A DNA stretch of 13,089 nucleotides from Methanobacteriota archaeon (GCA_002725475.1 PBPH01000068.1:1-13089), one strand, 5' to 3'. Numbered from the stretch's first letter, positions 1-9,495 are shown. The notes: generated by a model not told the origin, from the sequence alone. A program made the numbers and translations.

Positions 1-3000
1 TCATCACTTTCTGCTTTTTGCTCGGTAGGATCATAAACTTCATCGCCCAATGGCTCTAATGCAATTTCCGCAGGAGATTTTATGTCAGAATTAGTAGAGG
101 GAATGTCCAAATCACTCACGTCAACAGATGAAGGAGATTTGATGGACATATCCATTGAATGAACTTCTGCATAAGGAGTGTTGGCCATTACTTTTTCTTG
201 CATCTTTCTCCCCTTCTTTGCGGATTTATTTATTTCAGAACCCCATCCATCATCGTTCTGCCAACTAGATGAGCCCCTCATCCTATCCCTCCTTCTACCA
301 CGCAATGCAGAGATAACTAGGGAAATTATCACAACCCATAACACAACCATGAGTCCAAGTAAAATATTGCTTGTTGCAAATTCATAAACGGAATCTGAAT
401 TGGATACTCCTCCTGCTTTCAATAACAATTCCTTTTCCATCATATTGTTTGATTCATCAGATTCAATGACCTCATTCTCAGCATCAATTGAAATTACGAC
501 GATATCAACTGGTTCAGTCAATCGAATTGCAACTACGTGAGTTGAAGGCAAGCCATCGGCTGCTGCTTCAATGAAAGACACCCTTTGTTCAGCAACAGCA
601 TCATTTCTATCGCACCCGGCAATTTCTGCTCTTTCCAACTGCATGTCACAGATACGGAGCAATATATTCTCAATAGGTTCATTACCAGCATTTTGAATTT
701 TAATTTGTAATTTGACATCTCCATCGTCCAATTCTTCTGTTACTGCATTAACAAATACATCTGGAATAAATATTTTGAGATTTATGATTTGCTCATTTGA
801 ATCAGTTGTAAGCCATTTCTCATCAGCATCAATATCTCCACCTTCAACAGCATAACCACTCTCAGAACGAAGTCGGACGCCAAAGTAGTCTTCTGACCAA
901 CCCGGATATCCATACATTCTCATTCGTAAAACCACGGGAACACTCTCCCCCGGCTGAATAAGTGGCAACCTTAAGTGACCGCTTTGATCTGGTTCTATTT
1001 CTATGAACAGTGCAAGGGGTGTCCCTGAATTCTCTACCACATACCATGTAGTTTCGATTCCAGTTAAACCATCCATCCTAGGAGATATTGAGAGAGACCC
1101 GCCAGCACCAGTTGTATGATTTTCTATCCAAGGAGCTTCAGCAAGATTGCCTGAGTTTATTGCATTGAATGATACATCGAAAATATCACCCGGTCTCAAA
1201 TCTAAATCTAATTTTGAACCTTCAATAGGTTGAAGAATTAAATCGACACGAGGTAATATTTCTATAAATCCATAAATATCTGCTAGAAAACTATCATCTT
1301 CTACTACAGAATGTAATTCGATAATCACTTCAGTTCTTCCAGCAAGGGCATCAATTGGAATTCTGACGATTGCAATCATTGTGATTTGAGCGCCAACCTC
1401 AAGGTCATTTTGTGTCCCTGGAGCCCACTCAACTGACCAACTATCATCGAAATTATCTGAAATCTTAGGAATCAATGACTGAGGCACGTTACCAACATTC
1501 TCTACCAAAATACTCACTTCAAATGCTTGTCCTGGTTCAATTTCATTCGGTGCATTTTGCCATGTAGCTGTCAATGAATGAAATGGTAGGACATTAACTT
1601 GCATAGAAATTTCATCAAATGCCTCGGAATCGACATATAATTCTGCCCGTAATTTTACCTCTTGAATTTCTCCTGCCAAGGCATCAAACGGTGAACATAA
1701 TTCTACGTGAATATTTCTTGACATTCCGGTAGTAAAAAATCTACTAGCATCAGGCTCAACGCTATTTCCCCCAGGTAGTGCAGAGTAGTCGATATTGAGA
1801 ACCCAATGAGTTTGACGCCATGCTTCTAAAGATATTGATTCTGGTTTTTCAGGGGGACTTTGCTCAATCAAAATTCTAACATCGTCATCACCGAAATACT
1901 TGGTAACATCTACCATGAAATAACCACATTCACCTGGTAACACTGCTTCAAATGGGTCGAACAATTCAAAGACAATGTTTCCAACTCTCTTTCTTAAAAC
2001 CTCAATAGTCAATTCATATGCGGATTCGGCCCCAGGGACACCCTGTTGAGAAACCTTGTCTGATGAAGCAACTACTGTGAGATTTACTGAACCTGGAGCC
2101 TGATCATCTGGCACAATAATCCGCAATGTTTTGGATGTAGTTGTCCCATCTTCTAATAAGTAGAGATGATCAATGAAATCAACATCCCAACCAAAGGGCA
2201 AGCCCCACACATTTCGGCCAAACTCAGTGGTACGGTTCGGGAATGATATGTCCTCCCAAATATTACCATAATTGGAAATATTAATACTAATTATACCTGA
2301 ACCACCTTGCTCTATCTGAATTGAATTTTGAAGTGCGCTGAGTACCAAATTATGAATCACATCGAGGTTAATTTCGAGCTCAATATGGGCGCCATGTATC
2401 CCATCTGTTGAATAAATTCCAATTCTTGGATGGTGGGATTCTGAGACCGTTGCGTCAATTTTTGATGGGGCTTCAATCGAAATAGATAAGGGTAAATTTC
2501 CTCCTGACTGAATCTGCCAATTAGCATCAATTGGATCCATTAAAATCTGACCTTGACCTTGGCCAACAAGCACTGTTACGGTCCAATCTGACGGCAGCCC
2601 GGACCAATTCAATTTCACATCCATTGGATTAGCCGAAGTTGCCCCTAGATGGCCAACTGTGAAATTCATTGTAACTTGCTCGCCCGGCTCTAAAGTTCTA
2701 GTTAAAGATGGGACATCTGAAGATATCTGTAAAAGACTTCGTTGGATTCTTCGTATGCATAGATGGTCTCCATTGGGCAAACCCGTTTCACCACTATCAC
2801 ACGACTCGCTATCAACCCAGACTACTGCGGCAGTTCTACGATTATCACTAGTTACTGCAATTGCCGGGCCAAACATATCATCTTCAACATTAATCAATAT
2901 ATTATCGCCGCCAAAAGACATCTTCTCACTCTGCCAATTGGCAAGGTCATATGACGGACCAAGAACCCCCCCATTAGGGTGCCAAGGATTGGGAGTAATC

Positions 3001-5132
3001 GATGTGATAGTAGCATCAGTAGATCGCCGGTATGTGATATTAGTATCCAAACCACTATCACTTTCAATCCAAACTGTATGCATCAAGCCATCATCGTCAA
3101 TCACGATAGAACCCTGACTATTGTGAGAATCTGCATCTCGAGACCCAACCGCACCTGAACCGTCTATGGGTGAAAGATATTCAACAGAACTTGATGCACT
3201 AGGATTGCTTGCTAAATTTATCCCTGTAGCTTGACCATTGAAATCCCATGCTTCAAGATTGACCCTCTTCCACACCAATTCATGAGAATCTGATTGAGAG
3301 TGCCCCTGTCTACTATCTGACCAAATGAATTGAAACCAACCATCTGAAGTTATTTCTACATCAGGCCTGACTGACCAAGAATCATCATCGGTAATCTTAG
3401 TATCATTGACCACCACAAAGTGATTGGCAACTAAACCACCCCACCCAATATCCTCAGAGTAAACTCCCCCATTCTCAGAATGAGCAGGCATCCCACGCTG
3501 AAATGATTGGCTGCTGAGTATAGCATAGGGATCTAAAACTGTGGTCCAAACTTCGGGAGAGCCAGAATGAATTATGTTCATCCAAAAATCAAACATTACA
3601 GATAGGTTTTGGCCTGTTGATGGCCATTCACTTACTCTCCCTCCTGCATCAGTATTTCTAAGATTAACATTTGAACAAGTTCTAGGATTAGAACTCACAG
3701 AACCCAATGGACATTGAGAAAGGTCTCTAGCAAAACTCCACATATTATTCGAAGTAGATGAACTAACTTCACCCAATACAGTAATTGGAACTACGCCGCC
3801 TTCTACACAAGCGTCATGGGCTTCAGCAATTGTTTGATCGTCATCTGATGTCGGTCCTGTGTTTCCAGTCTTAGGCCCCTCATCACTGATTGGAATTGCA
3901 AATTTTGTTGCATCAGGATTCCAACGGTGATCATAATTCGTAGGAGGATTAGATGAATTGCCAACATTGCCATTAGCGTCCATCCAAGATAGGCAAGCCC
4001 ACGTTGTTGCTGGCCCCCAATCTTCATATTGCCACCCCCCATTTTGCATTTGGCCATTGTAAATTGTTCTGTGTAACTTACGAATACCTCCAGAATCAGA
4101 TTGCTCGGTTAGTATTACTGAATTTGACCTTTGATTGGTGTTATGACCTAGGCAATTTCCAGAGTTCGCTTCGTTTGGAATATAGTCTCCAAGACCGTAA
4201 ATCGTATCTAATAAAACGACCCCTGCTGAATCTGCCATACTCTGCAACCCTGGAGAATTCCAACCTTGTCTATCTGTGCCACCGTAAAGCAAAGTGCACA
4301 TATCCTTCCATTCATTAGACATCCCATCCCAATATGATGAGTCCAAGAGGATTGCAATTTCCACCATACTTCCTCGTGAATCTTGCCAAGTGACTACTAC
4401 CTCATCATCGTCTGTTAGAGCAACTTCGGGAAATGATGACTTGCTTGGAGATGTTGTTAGAAGTGTATCAAAGATTGGGCTATCAGCCATATTTGATGAC
4501 CAATTTGCCTCCATCATGGAATATCGAATTGCGGGCAAACCAAAACGTAAGTCCAGTGGGTCATCTTTGTCTTGCCATACGATATGGGCGGCACCCTGAG
4601 AATCTACTACAATATTTGGGTTTTCTATATTATCAACAACAAGATTCGATTTACAAATCACATTATTTGATGAATAATATGTGGGATTATAGAAGCCGTC
4701 AGTTGGATCGCTGTCAGTGCCGGGATCGCTAGCAAAGTAGACTAAACAATCATTTGTACTGGTGGCTTTAATCCAAATCATATGTAGAATTCCAGAATCA
4801 TCAATAGTAATTCTGGGAGACCATTTGAAGTTTCCACCCGCAGCTCCGATTTGAGAGGGGGACCCTATTAGGAGACCATCAGAATCGATTTGAAGATACA
4901 TCAATTTGGATTGATTCTCAACCCAAAGAATATGAAAATCACCATCAGAATCACCAACTATTGAGGGTTCAGAAAGAGTGCCAGTTGCCAATCTAGACAC
5001 ATCTAGTGGAGATGCGGTCCCATTACTTTCTGGAGAGGTGAAAATTGGTTCAAATGAAAGCATAGGTGCTGTGGGATAAAGAAGCATCAAGAGCGCCAAA
5101 AATAGGGATTGTCGCAGCCGTGATGTCATCAT
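1..5132 (-). CDS. Giant exported membrane-anchored surface protein (beta-propeller, VWA-like, NEW3/CARDB domains), C-terminus cut by window edge
   Basis: The frame is open from ATG at 5132 to base 1, at least 1,710 codons; I checked the frame at several points (bases 3, 336, 1488, 2817, 4563) and it holds. Residues 1 to about 26 form a Sec-type signal peptide (basic MMTSRLR, then a leucine-rich core). Blade-like motifs of the form hydrophobic-hydrophobic-W-x-D/E recur at W70, W120, W186, W249, W604, W688 and W772, typical of a beta-propeller. Between the fourth and fifth lies a von Willebrand A-like segment (about 258-500) with ILLDSS at D264 and IPISDEGP at D417. Ig-like NEW3/CARDB-type units follow from about 800 to 1565, with repeated PGE/PGQ/PGD and N-x-G-N signatures, ending in a typical CARDB motif (IESDESNN). 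One membrane helix (about 1587-1606) precedes basic RGRRRDR and an acidic, Ser-rich cytosolic tail, incomplete here. It starts after a GAGGT ribosome site; the second ATG (5129) has better spacing. The role is probably surface adhesion or sensing; the ligand is unknown. Confidence 0.9.
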   Translation of the reverse strand, partial: MMTSRLRQSLFLALLMLLYPTAPMLSFEPIFTSPESNGTASPLDVSRLATGTLSEPSIVGDSDGDFHILWVENQSKLMYLQIDSDGLLIGSPSQIGAAGGNFKWSPRITIDDSGILHMIWIKATSTNDCLVYFASDPGTDSDPTDGFYNPTYYSSNNVICKSNLVVDNIENPNIVVDSQGAAHIVWQDKDDPLDLRFGLPAIRYSMMEANWSSNMADSPIFDTLLTTSPSKSSFPEVALTDDDEVVVTWQDSRGSMVEIAILLDSSYWDGMSNEWKDMCTLLYGGTDRQGWNSPGLQSMADSAGVVLLDTIYGLGDYIPNEANSGNCLGHNTNQRSNSVILTEQSDSGGIRKLHRTIYNGQMQNGGWQYEDWGPATTWACLSWMDANGNVGNSSNPPTNYDHRWNPDATKFAIPISDEGPKTGNTGPTSDDDQTIAEAHDACVEGGVVPITVLGEVSSSTSNNMWSFARDLSQCPLGSVSSNPRTCSNVNLRNTDAGGRVSEWPSTGQNLSVMFDFWMNIIHSGSPEVWTTVLDPYAILSSQSFQRGMPAHSENGGVYSEDIGWGGLVANHFVVVNDTKITDDDSWSVRPDVEITSDGWFQFIWSDSRQGHSQSDSHELVWKRVNLEAWDFNGQATGINLASNPSASSSVEYLSPIDGSGAVGSRDADSHNSQGSIVIDDDGLMHTVWIESDSGLDTNITYRRSTDATITSITPNPWHPNGGVLGPSYDLANWQSEKMSFGGDNILINVEDDMFGPAIAVTSDNRRTAAVVWVDSESCDSGETGLPNGDHLCIRRIQRSLLQISSDVPSLTRTLEPGEQVTMNFTVGHLGATSANPMDVKLNWSGLPSDWTVTVLVGQGQGQILMDPIDANWQIQSGGNLPLSISIEAPSKIDATVSESHHPRIGIYSTDGIHGAHIELEINLDVIHNLVLSALQNSIQIEQGGSGIISINISNYGNIWEDISFPNRTTEFGRNVWGLPFGWDVDFIDHLYLLEDGTTTSKTLRIIVPDDQAPGSVNLTVVASSDKVSQQGVPGAESAYELTIEVLRKRVGNIVFELFDPFEAVLPGECGYFMVDVTKYFGDDDVRILIEQSPPEKPESISLEAWRQTHWVLNIDYSALPGGNSVEPDASRFFTTGMSRNIHVELCSPFDALAGEIQEVKLRAELYVDSEAFDEISMQVNVLPFHSLTATWQNAPNEIEPGQAFEVSILVENVGNVPQSLIPKISDNFDDSWSVEWAPGTQNDLEVGAQITMIAIVRIPIDALAGRTEVIIELHSVVEDDSFLADIYGFIEILPRVDLILQPIEGSKLDLDLRPGDIFDVSFNAINSGNLAEAPWIENHTTGAGGSLSISPRMDGLTGIETTWYVVENSGTPLALFIEIEPDQSGHLRLPLIQPGESVPVVLRMRMYGYPGWSEDYFGVRLRSESGYAVEGGDIDADEKWLTTDSNEQIINLKIFIPDVFVNAVTEELDDGDVKLQIKIQNAGNEPIENILLRICDMQLERAEIAGCDRNDAVAEQRVSFIEAAADGLPSTHVVAIRLTEPVDIVVISIDAENEVIESDESNNMMEKELLLKAGGVSNSDSVYEFATSNILLGLMVVLWVVIISLVISALRGRRRDRMRGSSSWQNDDGWGSEINKSAKKGRKMQEKVMANTPYAEVHSMDMSIKSPSSVDVSDLDIPSTNSDIKSPAEIALEPLGDEVYDPTEQKAESD

Positions 5133-5139
5133 ATTACCT

Positions 5140-5159
5140 CGTGAGCCTATAGGCTCACG
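5140..5159. promoter_or_regulatory. Perfect 20-base palindrome just upstream of the giant surface-protein gene
   Basis: CGTGAGCC-TATA-GGCTCACG reads identically on both strands. It lies in the 63-base gap between the end of gcvPB (5196) and the start of the surface-protein gene (5132). In RNA it would form an 8-base-pair GC-rich stem with a UAUA loop. Its last base is the first G of the GAGGT ribosome site (5136-5140), so folding could affect translation. As DNA it has the symmetry of a dimeric repressor site. No T-run follows on the minus strand, so a simple terminator is less likely. The function is inferred; only the symmetry and position are seen. Confidence 0.6.
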
Positions 5160-5195
5160 CAAACCTATGGTAATTGAAACAACCCCTCTTGTGAC

Positions 5196-6689
5196 CTAGT
5201 CTTCAAGTGGGTGGCGAAGAACAAGATTCCTTGCGGCCCACACCTCATCAACTCGACCAACATCAGTAGAATGCGGGGCTGATTTGACTATTTCTGGGTC
5301 TTCAGATAGGATCGCCAAGAAGTCATCAGCGAACTTATCCAAGACTTCCTTACTCTCGGTCTCAGTGGGCTCGATCATTAGACACTCGGGGACAATCATT
5401 GGGAAGTAAAGAGTTGGAGCCATATACCCATAATCCAATAGGCGCTTTGCAACGTCTTTACCACTTACCCCTGTTGTATCTTTTATTGGAGACATACTCA
5501 ATGTGAATTCATGTTTTACCACATCTGCTGGAGCCCCATCAACAGGCATTGCAGGAATTCCCTGAAGAGAAGCTGAATCAGGATTCAATATACGATATCG
5601 CAAATAGTTAGCATTCAGAACTGCGTGCTCACTCATCTTCTCAAGTTCTCTTCCATAGCGTCTGTAGAAAGCCCATGAACGGACTACTGCTCCTGCATTA
5701 CCATGCCATTGCTGAACTTTTCCAATGCTATTTTCTGGATTAATCCAAAAATATGAATATCCATCTATTCCTTTAGCATCTTTTCTCCTATCGACCAACG
5801 GCTTGGGTAGATACTGAGCTAAGTGGTTCTTTACACCAATCGGCCCTGAACCAGGGCCACCACCCCCATGTGGTTGAGAAAAAGTCTTGTGAAGATTATA
5901 ATGAACTGCATCAAAGCCCATCAAACCAGGAGAAGTTTTTCCAAGAATTGCATTGAAATTGGCGCCATCATAGTACATTTGTCCTCCCGCTTCATGAACA
6001 ATTTCAGCCGCTTCTGCAATTTCAGGTTCAAATAACCCTAGAGTGCTAGGATTGGTCACCATCATAGCTGCAGTATCATCACCTGTTACTGCTCGCAATG
6101 CATCAAGGTCCAAGCGCCCGTCATCTCTACTTGGAATCTCTATAATTTCGTAACCACACATAGCAGCAGATGCTGGGTTTGTACCGTGTGCTGAATCCGG
6201 AACTATCACCTTATTACGACATTCATCCCCATTGTTTCTATGATATTCCTGTATGCAACGAATTGCTGCAAACTCTCCTTGAGCACCAGCAACTGGTTGA
6301 AGAGTAACTTGATCCATACCAGAACAATGTGCCAACATTTCTTGCATTTCGTAAAAAATTGCCAATAAACCTTGAAGATGAGATTCTGGAGCAAGGGGGT
6401 GTATATCGTTCATCCCTGGTAATTGAACAATCCTTTCATTGATTCTAGGATTGTGTTTCATTGTGCAAGAACCAAGTGGATAAAAACCCGAATCAATTCC
6501 AAAATTTCTAGATGATAACCAAGTGTAATGGCGTACCAGTTCAGGCTCACTGGCAGTAGGCCATTTTGGGGGATTTTTACGCACCATAGAATTAGGAATT
6601 AGACTACTTATTTCATCCTCTGAAATTAGGGGTTTTGGTTGCGCATATCCAGCATCATGAGCCCCCTTGAATGCAAAAATATCGCTCAT
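5196..6689 (-). CDS. gcvPB: Glycine dehydrogenase (decarboxylating) subunit 2, PLP-binding
   Basis: This is the C-terminal half of the glycine cleavage P-protein, which with GcvPA decarboxylates glycine and passes the aminomethyl group to the lipoyl arm of GcvH in the cytosol. The PLP site is clear: YNLHKTFSQPHGGGGPG, with the Schiff-base lysine encoded at 5886-5888 (about residue 268 from the chosen start). Other family blocks are FYPLGSCTMKHNPR, QPVAGAQGE, DSAHGTNPASA and YYDGANFNAI. I chose ATG 6689 (MSDIFAFKG), giving 497 aa, because it overlaps the gcvPA stop as ATGA and has GGGGGG six bases upstream. The longer in-frame start at 6710 adds MGFGGLL, has no ribosome site and would overlap gcvPA further. 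The length is normal for archaeal and Gram-positive two-subunit enzymes, and no key residue is missing. It is probably translationally coupled to gcvPA. Confidence 0.96.
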   Translation of the reverse strand: MSDIFAFKGAHDAGYAQPKPLISEDEISSLIPNSMVRKNPPKWPTASEPELVRHYTWLSSRNFGIDSGFYPLGSCTMKHNPRINERIVQLPGMNDIHPLAPESHLQGLLAIFYEMQEMLAHCSGMDQVTLQPVAGAQGEFAAIRCIQEYHRNNGDECRNKVIVPDSAHGTNPASAAMCGYEIIEIPSRDDGRLDLDALRAVTGDDTAAMMVTNPSTLGLFEPEIAEAAEIVHEAGGQMYYDGANFNAILGKTSPGLMGFDAVHYNLHKTFSQPHGGGGPGSGPIGVKNHLAQYLPKPLVDRRKDAKGIDGYSYFWINPENSIGKVQQWHGNAGAVVRSWAFYRRYGRELEKMSEHAVLNANYLRYRILNPDSASLQGIPAMPVDGAPADVVKHEFTLSMSPIKDTTGVSGKDVAKRLLDYGYMAPTLYFPMIVPECLMIEPTETESKEVLDKFADDFLAILSEDPEIVKSAPHSTDVGRVDEVWAARNLVLRHPLED

Positions 6690-8077
6690 GAGCAGCCCCC
6701 CAAAACCCATTCATTAAGACCAACTGAAAGTTCCTGAATATCATCCAACTTAGTTTGGTCTGTAGCACTAATTAGAAGCCATGAATCATCTGCCCCTTCC
6801 ATTATGTCACTTAGAGCCAATCCTCCAGTCACACCCCTATGATTTAGGAAGGATAGTGCTGATGTGGCAGAACCTGGAAGAATGACTGAAAATTCATTAT
6901 AATGTTGAGGGGGCTGGTTTTCCCCACTATCATTATGAAGTAATTCTATTCCTGGAATTGATAAAACTGACCTCTTAGTCATTTCACAAGCAGCTGTATT
7001 TCTAATTGCTAATTTTTGTACTCCAGAGGGCCCTAGAAGTGCCATATGCATAGCCCCCATCAATGCAATTAGGGTTTCATTTGAACAGATATTGCTAGTA
7101 GCCTTGTGCCTTCGAATATGTTGTTCTCGCGTGGAAAGGGTCAGTGTAAATGCTTGCTTACCATTACTATCGAATGTTTTCCCTACAATCCTACCTGGCA
7201 TTTGACGAAGATATTTTTCAGTGCAAGCAAATAATCCATAGATTGGCCCCCCTGCTGTAGCACCAATACCAAACGCTTGACCCTCCCCTACCACAATATC
7301 CGCACCATATTCCCCAGGAGGGGTTAGAAGACCTAACGAGGTAGCATTAACACCGACAATCAAAGCAGTATCATCTCCTATGATTTCCTTAAGATTTTGA
7401 ATATTTGTATCTATTATCCCAAATGGATTTGGTTGCTCAACATAAACAGCACAGCAACCATTTGCATTTTTTGCCATTTCAAGGTTAATTTTACCATCAT
7501 CATTAGTTGTCAATAGTCTTATTTCGATGTCTGCCCCGACTACATAATTTTGAATCACTGAAAGCCTGTGTTCCGGAAGCCATTCTGTAACATAGACCAC
7601 ATTGGGTTGGGAGGCCTTCCTGTTGTGGACTCTGACGGCACATGTGATTGCCTCGGCTGCAGCAGTTGATGCATCATACATACTGACATTGGAAACTGGT
7701 AGGCCAACCAATTCGCTAATCATTGTCTGAAATTCCCACATCGCCTGCAACATCCCTTGGCTAACTTCTGGCTGATATGGTGTGTAAGCTGTTAGAAATT
7801 CACCACGCGTGGCCATCATTGGCACCATAGTTGGAACGAAATTTTGGTACAAACCAGCACCAAGGAAGTTGGGCCGGCTATTCATTGCAATATTGGCGCC
7901 TAGAAGACGTTGTGCATCAGCCCAAATTTCCTCTTCCGTCTGAGGCAACGGTAAATCTAGCGGTTCAACCCTTTTGATGTCCTCTGGAATGTCAGAAAAT
8001 AGGTCTTCAATTGATTCTAGCCCCATCGAATGAAGCATCTCGGCTTCACGCCCCAAGTTTGGCAGATGGTCAACCAT
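6686..8077 (-). CDS. gcvPA: Glycine dehydrogenase (decarboxylating) subunit 1
   Basis: This is the N-terminal-half subunit of the heteromeric P-protein, partner of GcvPB in glycine decarboxylation. Recognisable blocks are the N-terminal GLESIEDLFSDIPEDIKR, the FLGAGLYQNFVP segment, TAYTPYQPEVSQGMLQAMWE, and VSMYDASTAAAEA, all in the family order; later come GEGQAFGIGATAGGPIYG and STREQHIRRHKATSNICSNE. The length of 463 aa is close to the family norm of about 440-450. ATG at 8077 is preferred because GGTGA lies six bases before it; the adjacent GTG at 8080 is also possible and gives one extra residue. The TGA stop overlaps the gcvPB ATG by four bases. It sits 65 bases after the sugar dehydrogenase stop on the same strand, so it may be read from that transcript or from its own promoter in the gap. 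The gene looks intact. Confidence 0.96.
   Translation of the reverse strand: MVDHLPNLGREAEMLHSMGLESIEDLFSDIPEDIKRVEPLDLPLPQTEEEIWADAQRLLGANIAMNSRPNFLGAGLYQNFVPTMVPMMATRGEFLTAYTPYQPEVSQGMLQAMWEFQTMISELVGLPVSNVSMYDASTAAAEAITCAVRVHNRKASQPNVVYVTEWLPEHRLSVIQNYVVGADIEIRLLTTNDDGKINLEMAKNANGCCAVYVEQPNPFGIIDTNIQNLKEIIGDDTALIVGVNATSLGLLTPPGEYGADIVVGEGQAFGIGATAGGPIYGLFACTEKYLRQMPGRIVGKTFDSNGKQAFTLTLSTREQHIRRHKATSNICSNETLIALMGAMHMALLGPSGVQKLAIRNTAACEMTKRSVLSIPGIELLHNDSGENQPPQHYNEFSVILPGSATSALSFLNHRGVTGGLALSDIMEGADDSWLLISATDQTKLDDIQELSVGLNEWVLGGCS
6696..6701 (-). promoter_or_regulatory. Ribosome-binding site that decides the gcvPB start
   Basis: On the minus strand GGGGGG lies six bases before ATG 6689 and inside the last codons of gcvPA. 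No such site precedes the alternative start at 6710. Together with the ATGA stop/start overlap it supports the shorter GcvPB. Confidence 0.55.
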
Positions 8078-8140
8078 CACAACTCACCCAAGCAAGCCGG
8101 AGGTCAAGAAGAACATGAACCTTCACTCTACTATGTGCCA

Positions 8141-8148
8141 AATTATAT
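8141..8148 (-). promoter_or_regulatory. Possible archaeal TATA box for gcvPAB
   Basis: The minus strand reads CCAATATAATTTGG over the stop codon of the sugar dehydrogenase, about 65 bases before the gcvPA start. An archaeal TATA box acts about 25 bases before transcription starts, which would leave a leader of about 40 bases. The flanking CCAA and TTGG are mutually complementary. This is only a pattern match in an AT-rich gap; read-through from upstream is an equally good explanation for gcvPAB expression. Confidence 0.25.
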
Positions 8149-9495
8149 TGGAGCACCCAATAGATAAACCAGCCAGCCAAGAGATTTCAATGATGAAACA
8201 TCTAGCACTCTTCTGCCATCATAAATTATTGGATGATTAGCAATATCTGATAATTTTTCCCAATCCAAACCAATTACTTCATCATGAGCCGTCACTAGAA
8301 TTGCAATGTCAAAGGGTTGTATTTCCGATTGATTACGAACTAAATTGGCTAAATTCTTGGGGAATAATAATTCATCCACTAGAGGATCAAAGGCTTGAAC
8401 GTTACAGCCCATACCAACTAATGCTTGAGCAAGAGGCTCTGCGGGAGTTTCCCTTGGGTCCCCTATCCCTGGTTTATATGACCAACCTAGTAATAATGCA
8501 TTAGAGCCAGAAATTTCTATTTCGGAATTTTTCAATATCTCTGCAACATCTAACGCAACATTGGCCGGCATAGATGAATTTACTTCTCTAGCCGATGTAA
8601 TTAGATCAACTGGCGCACCAGCATCTTTTGCTTTCTTGATTAGATAATATGGATCAACTGGAATACAATGACCGCCAACTCCTACACCTGGCCTATAACG
8701 ATGAAAATTCCACTTAGTTGCGGCAGCATCTAGAACTTCTTCAACATCTATTCCCATTGATGGAAAGATTCTAGATAATTCGTTAACCAGAGCAATGTTA
8801 AGATCGCGTTGAACATTTTCTACGACTTTGGCTGCTTCAGCGATCTCAATACCTCCGACAAAAGTAACCCCGCCACTAGTTAATGTAGCATACAAATCTC
8901 GTAAATCCTTTCCAACCCCTTCGCTACTGGCACCCACTACACGTGGAACCTGTCTCACCCCATGTTCTTCATCCCCAGGCACAAATCTCTCTGGACAATA
9001 TGCTAAGTGAACATCAACCCCCTCAACCAATCCTGCCTGTTCGATCAATGGGGGCCAAATTTCCCTAGTCACCCCTGGATAAACTGTTGATTCTAGAACT
9101 ACAATTGTTCCACTATTAGGAGAAATTGAAGAGAAGACTGCTTTACCTGCGGCCAAGACAAAAGATAGGTCGGGGAGGCGCTGTTTTGTTACAGGTGTTG
9201 GAACAGTTACAACTACCACGTCACATTGTGAGACAAAATCTTCTGAATTGATAGAAATTTGCCATCTATGATTCTGTGACTGGGGTATTAAATCGTCATG
9301 ATTTGGGTCATCGCCGGGATTTTCCCCTGCTGAGAGGCTGTCAATTACGCGTTGAGAGACATCAACGCCTCTAACTCTAAATCCAACATCATGGAAACCC
9401 AATGCTGTAGGCAAACCGACATATCCAAGTCCAATGACTCCTATTGTCAAATCTCGCTCGACAAGGCGATTTGCAAATGCATCATCCCAACCCAT
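8143..9495 (-). CDS. UDP-sugar 6-dehydrogenase (UDP-HexNAc / UDP-glucose dehydrogenase superfamily)
   Basis: This enzyme makes a UDP-uronic acid by two-step NAD-dependent oxidation at C6 of a UDP-sugar, in the cytosol. The NAD-binding motif GVIGLGYVGLP (G22, G24, G27) opens the N-terminal Rossmann domain. The catalytic set of the superfamily is present: K223 and N227 in AAKVVENVQRDLNIA, and C277 and D281 in GVGVGGHCIPVDPYYL. The C-terminal UDP-binding domain shows LLGWSYKPGIGDPRETPA and AFDPLVDE. The 450-aa length is typical. The GGHCIPVDPYYL form and HRYRPG lean towards the WecC/WbpA/TviB side (UDP-ManNAc or UDP-GlcNAc) rather than plain UDP-glucose, but substrate cannot be fixed from sequence alone, so no symbol is given. 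ATG 9495 has a GGGGG tract nine bases upstream. It follows the glycosyltransferase by 37 bases on the same strand, so the two are probably co-transcribed for surface glycan synthesis. Confidence 0.93.
   Translation of the reverse strand: MGWDDAFANRLVERDLTIGVIGLGYVGLPTALGFHDVGFRVRGVDVSQRVIDSLSAGENPGDDPNHDDLIPQSQNHRWQISINSEDFVSQCDVVVVTVPTPVTKQRLPDLSFVLAAGKAVFSSISPNSGTIVVLESTVYPGVTREIWPPLIEQAGLVEGVDVHLAYCPERFVPGDEEHGVRQVPRVVGASSEGVGKDLRDLYATLTSGGVTFVGGIEIAEAAKVVENVQRDLNIALVNELSRIFPSMGIDVEEVLDAAATKWNFHRYRPGVGVGGHCIPVDPYYLIKKAKDAGAPVDLITSAREVNSSMPANVALDVAEILKNSEIEISGSNALLLGWSYKPGIGDPRETPAEPLAQALVGMGCNVQAFDPLVDELLFPKNLANLVRNQSEIQPFDIAILVTAHDEVIGLDWEKLSDIANHPIIYDGRRVLDVSSLKSLGWLVYLLGAPI

Noticed and set aside
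2659..3117. 152-codon plus-strand frame
   Set aside because: It lies wholly inside the minus-strand giant gene, whose translation has coherent domains here (W688 and W772 motifs). The plus-strand protein has no recognisable features.
5140..5159. Intrinsic transcription terminator of gcvPB
   Set aside because: The stem is good but no T-run follows on the minus strand; instead a ribosome site follows directly. A role in termination is not excluded but was not called.
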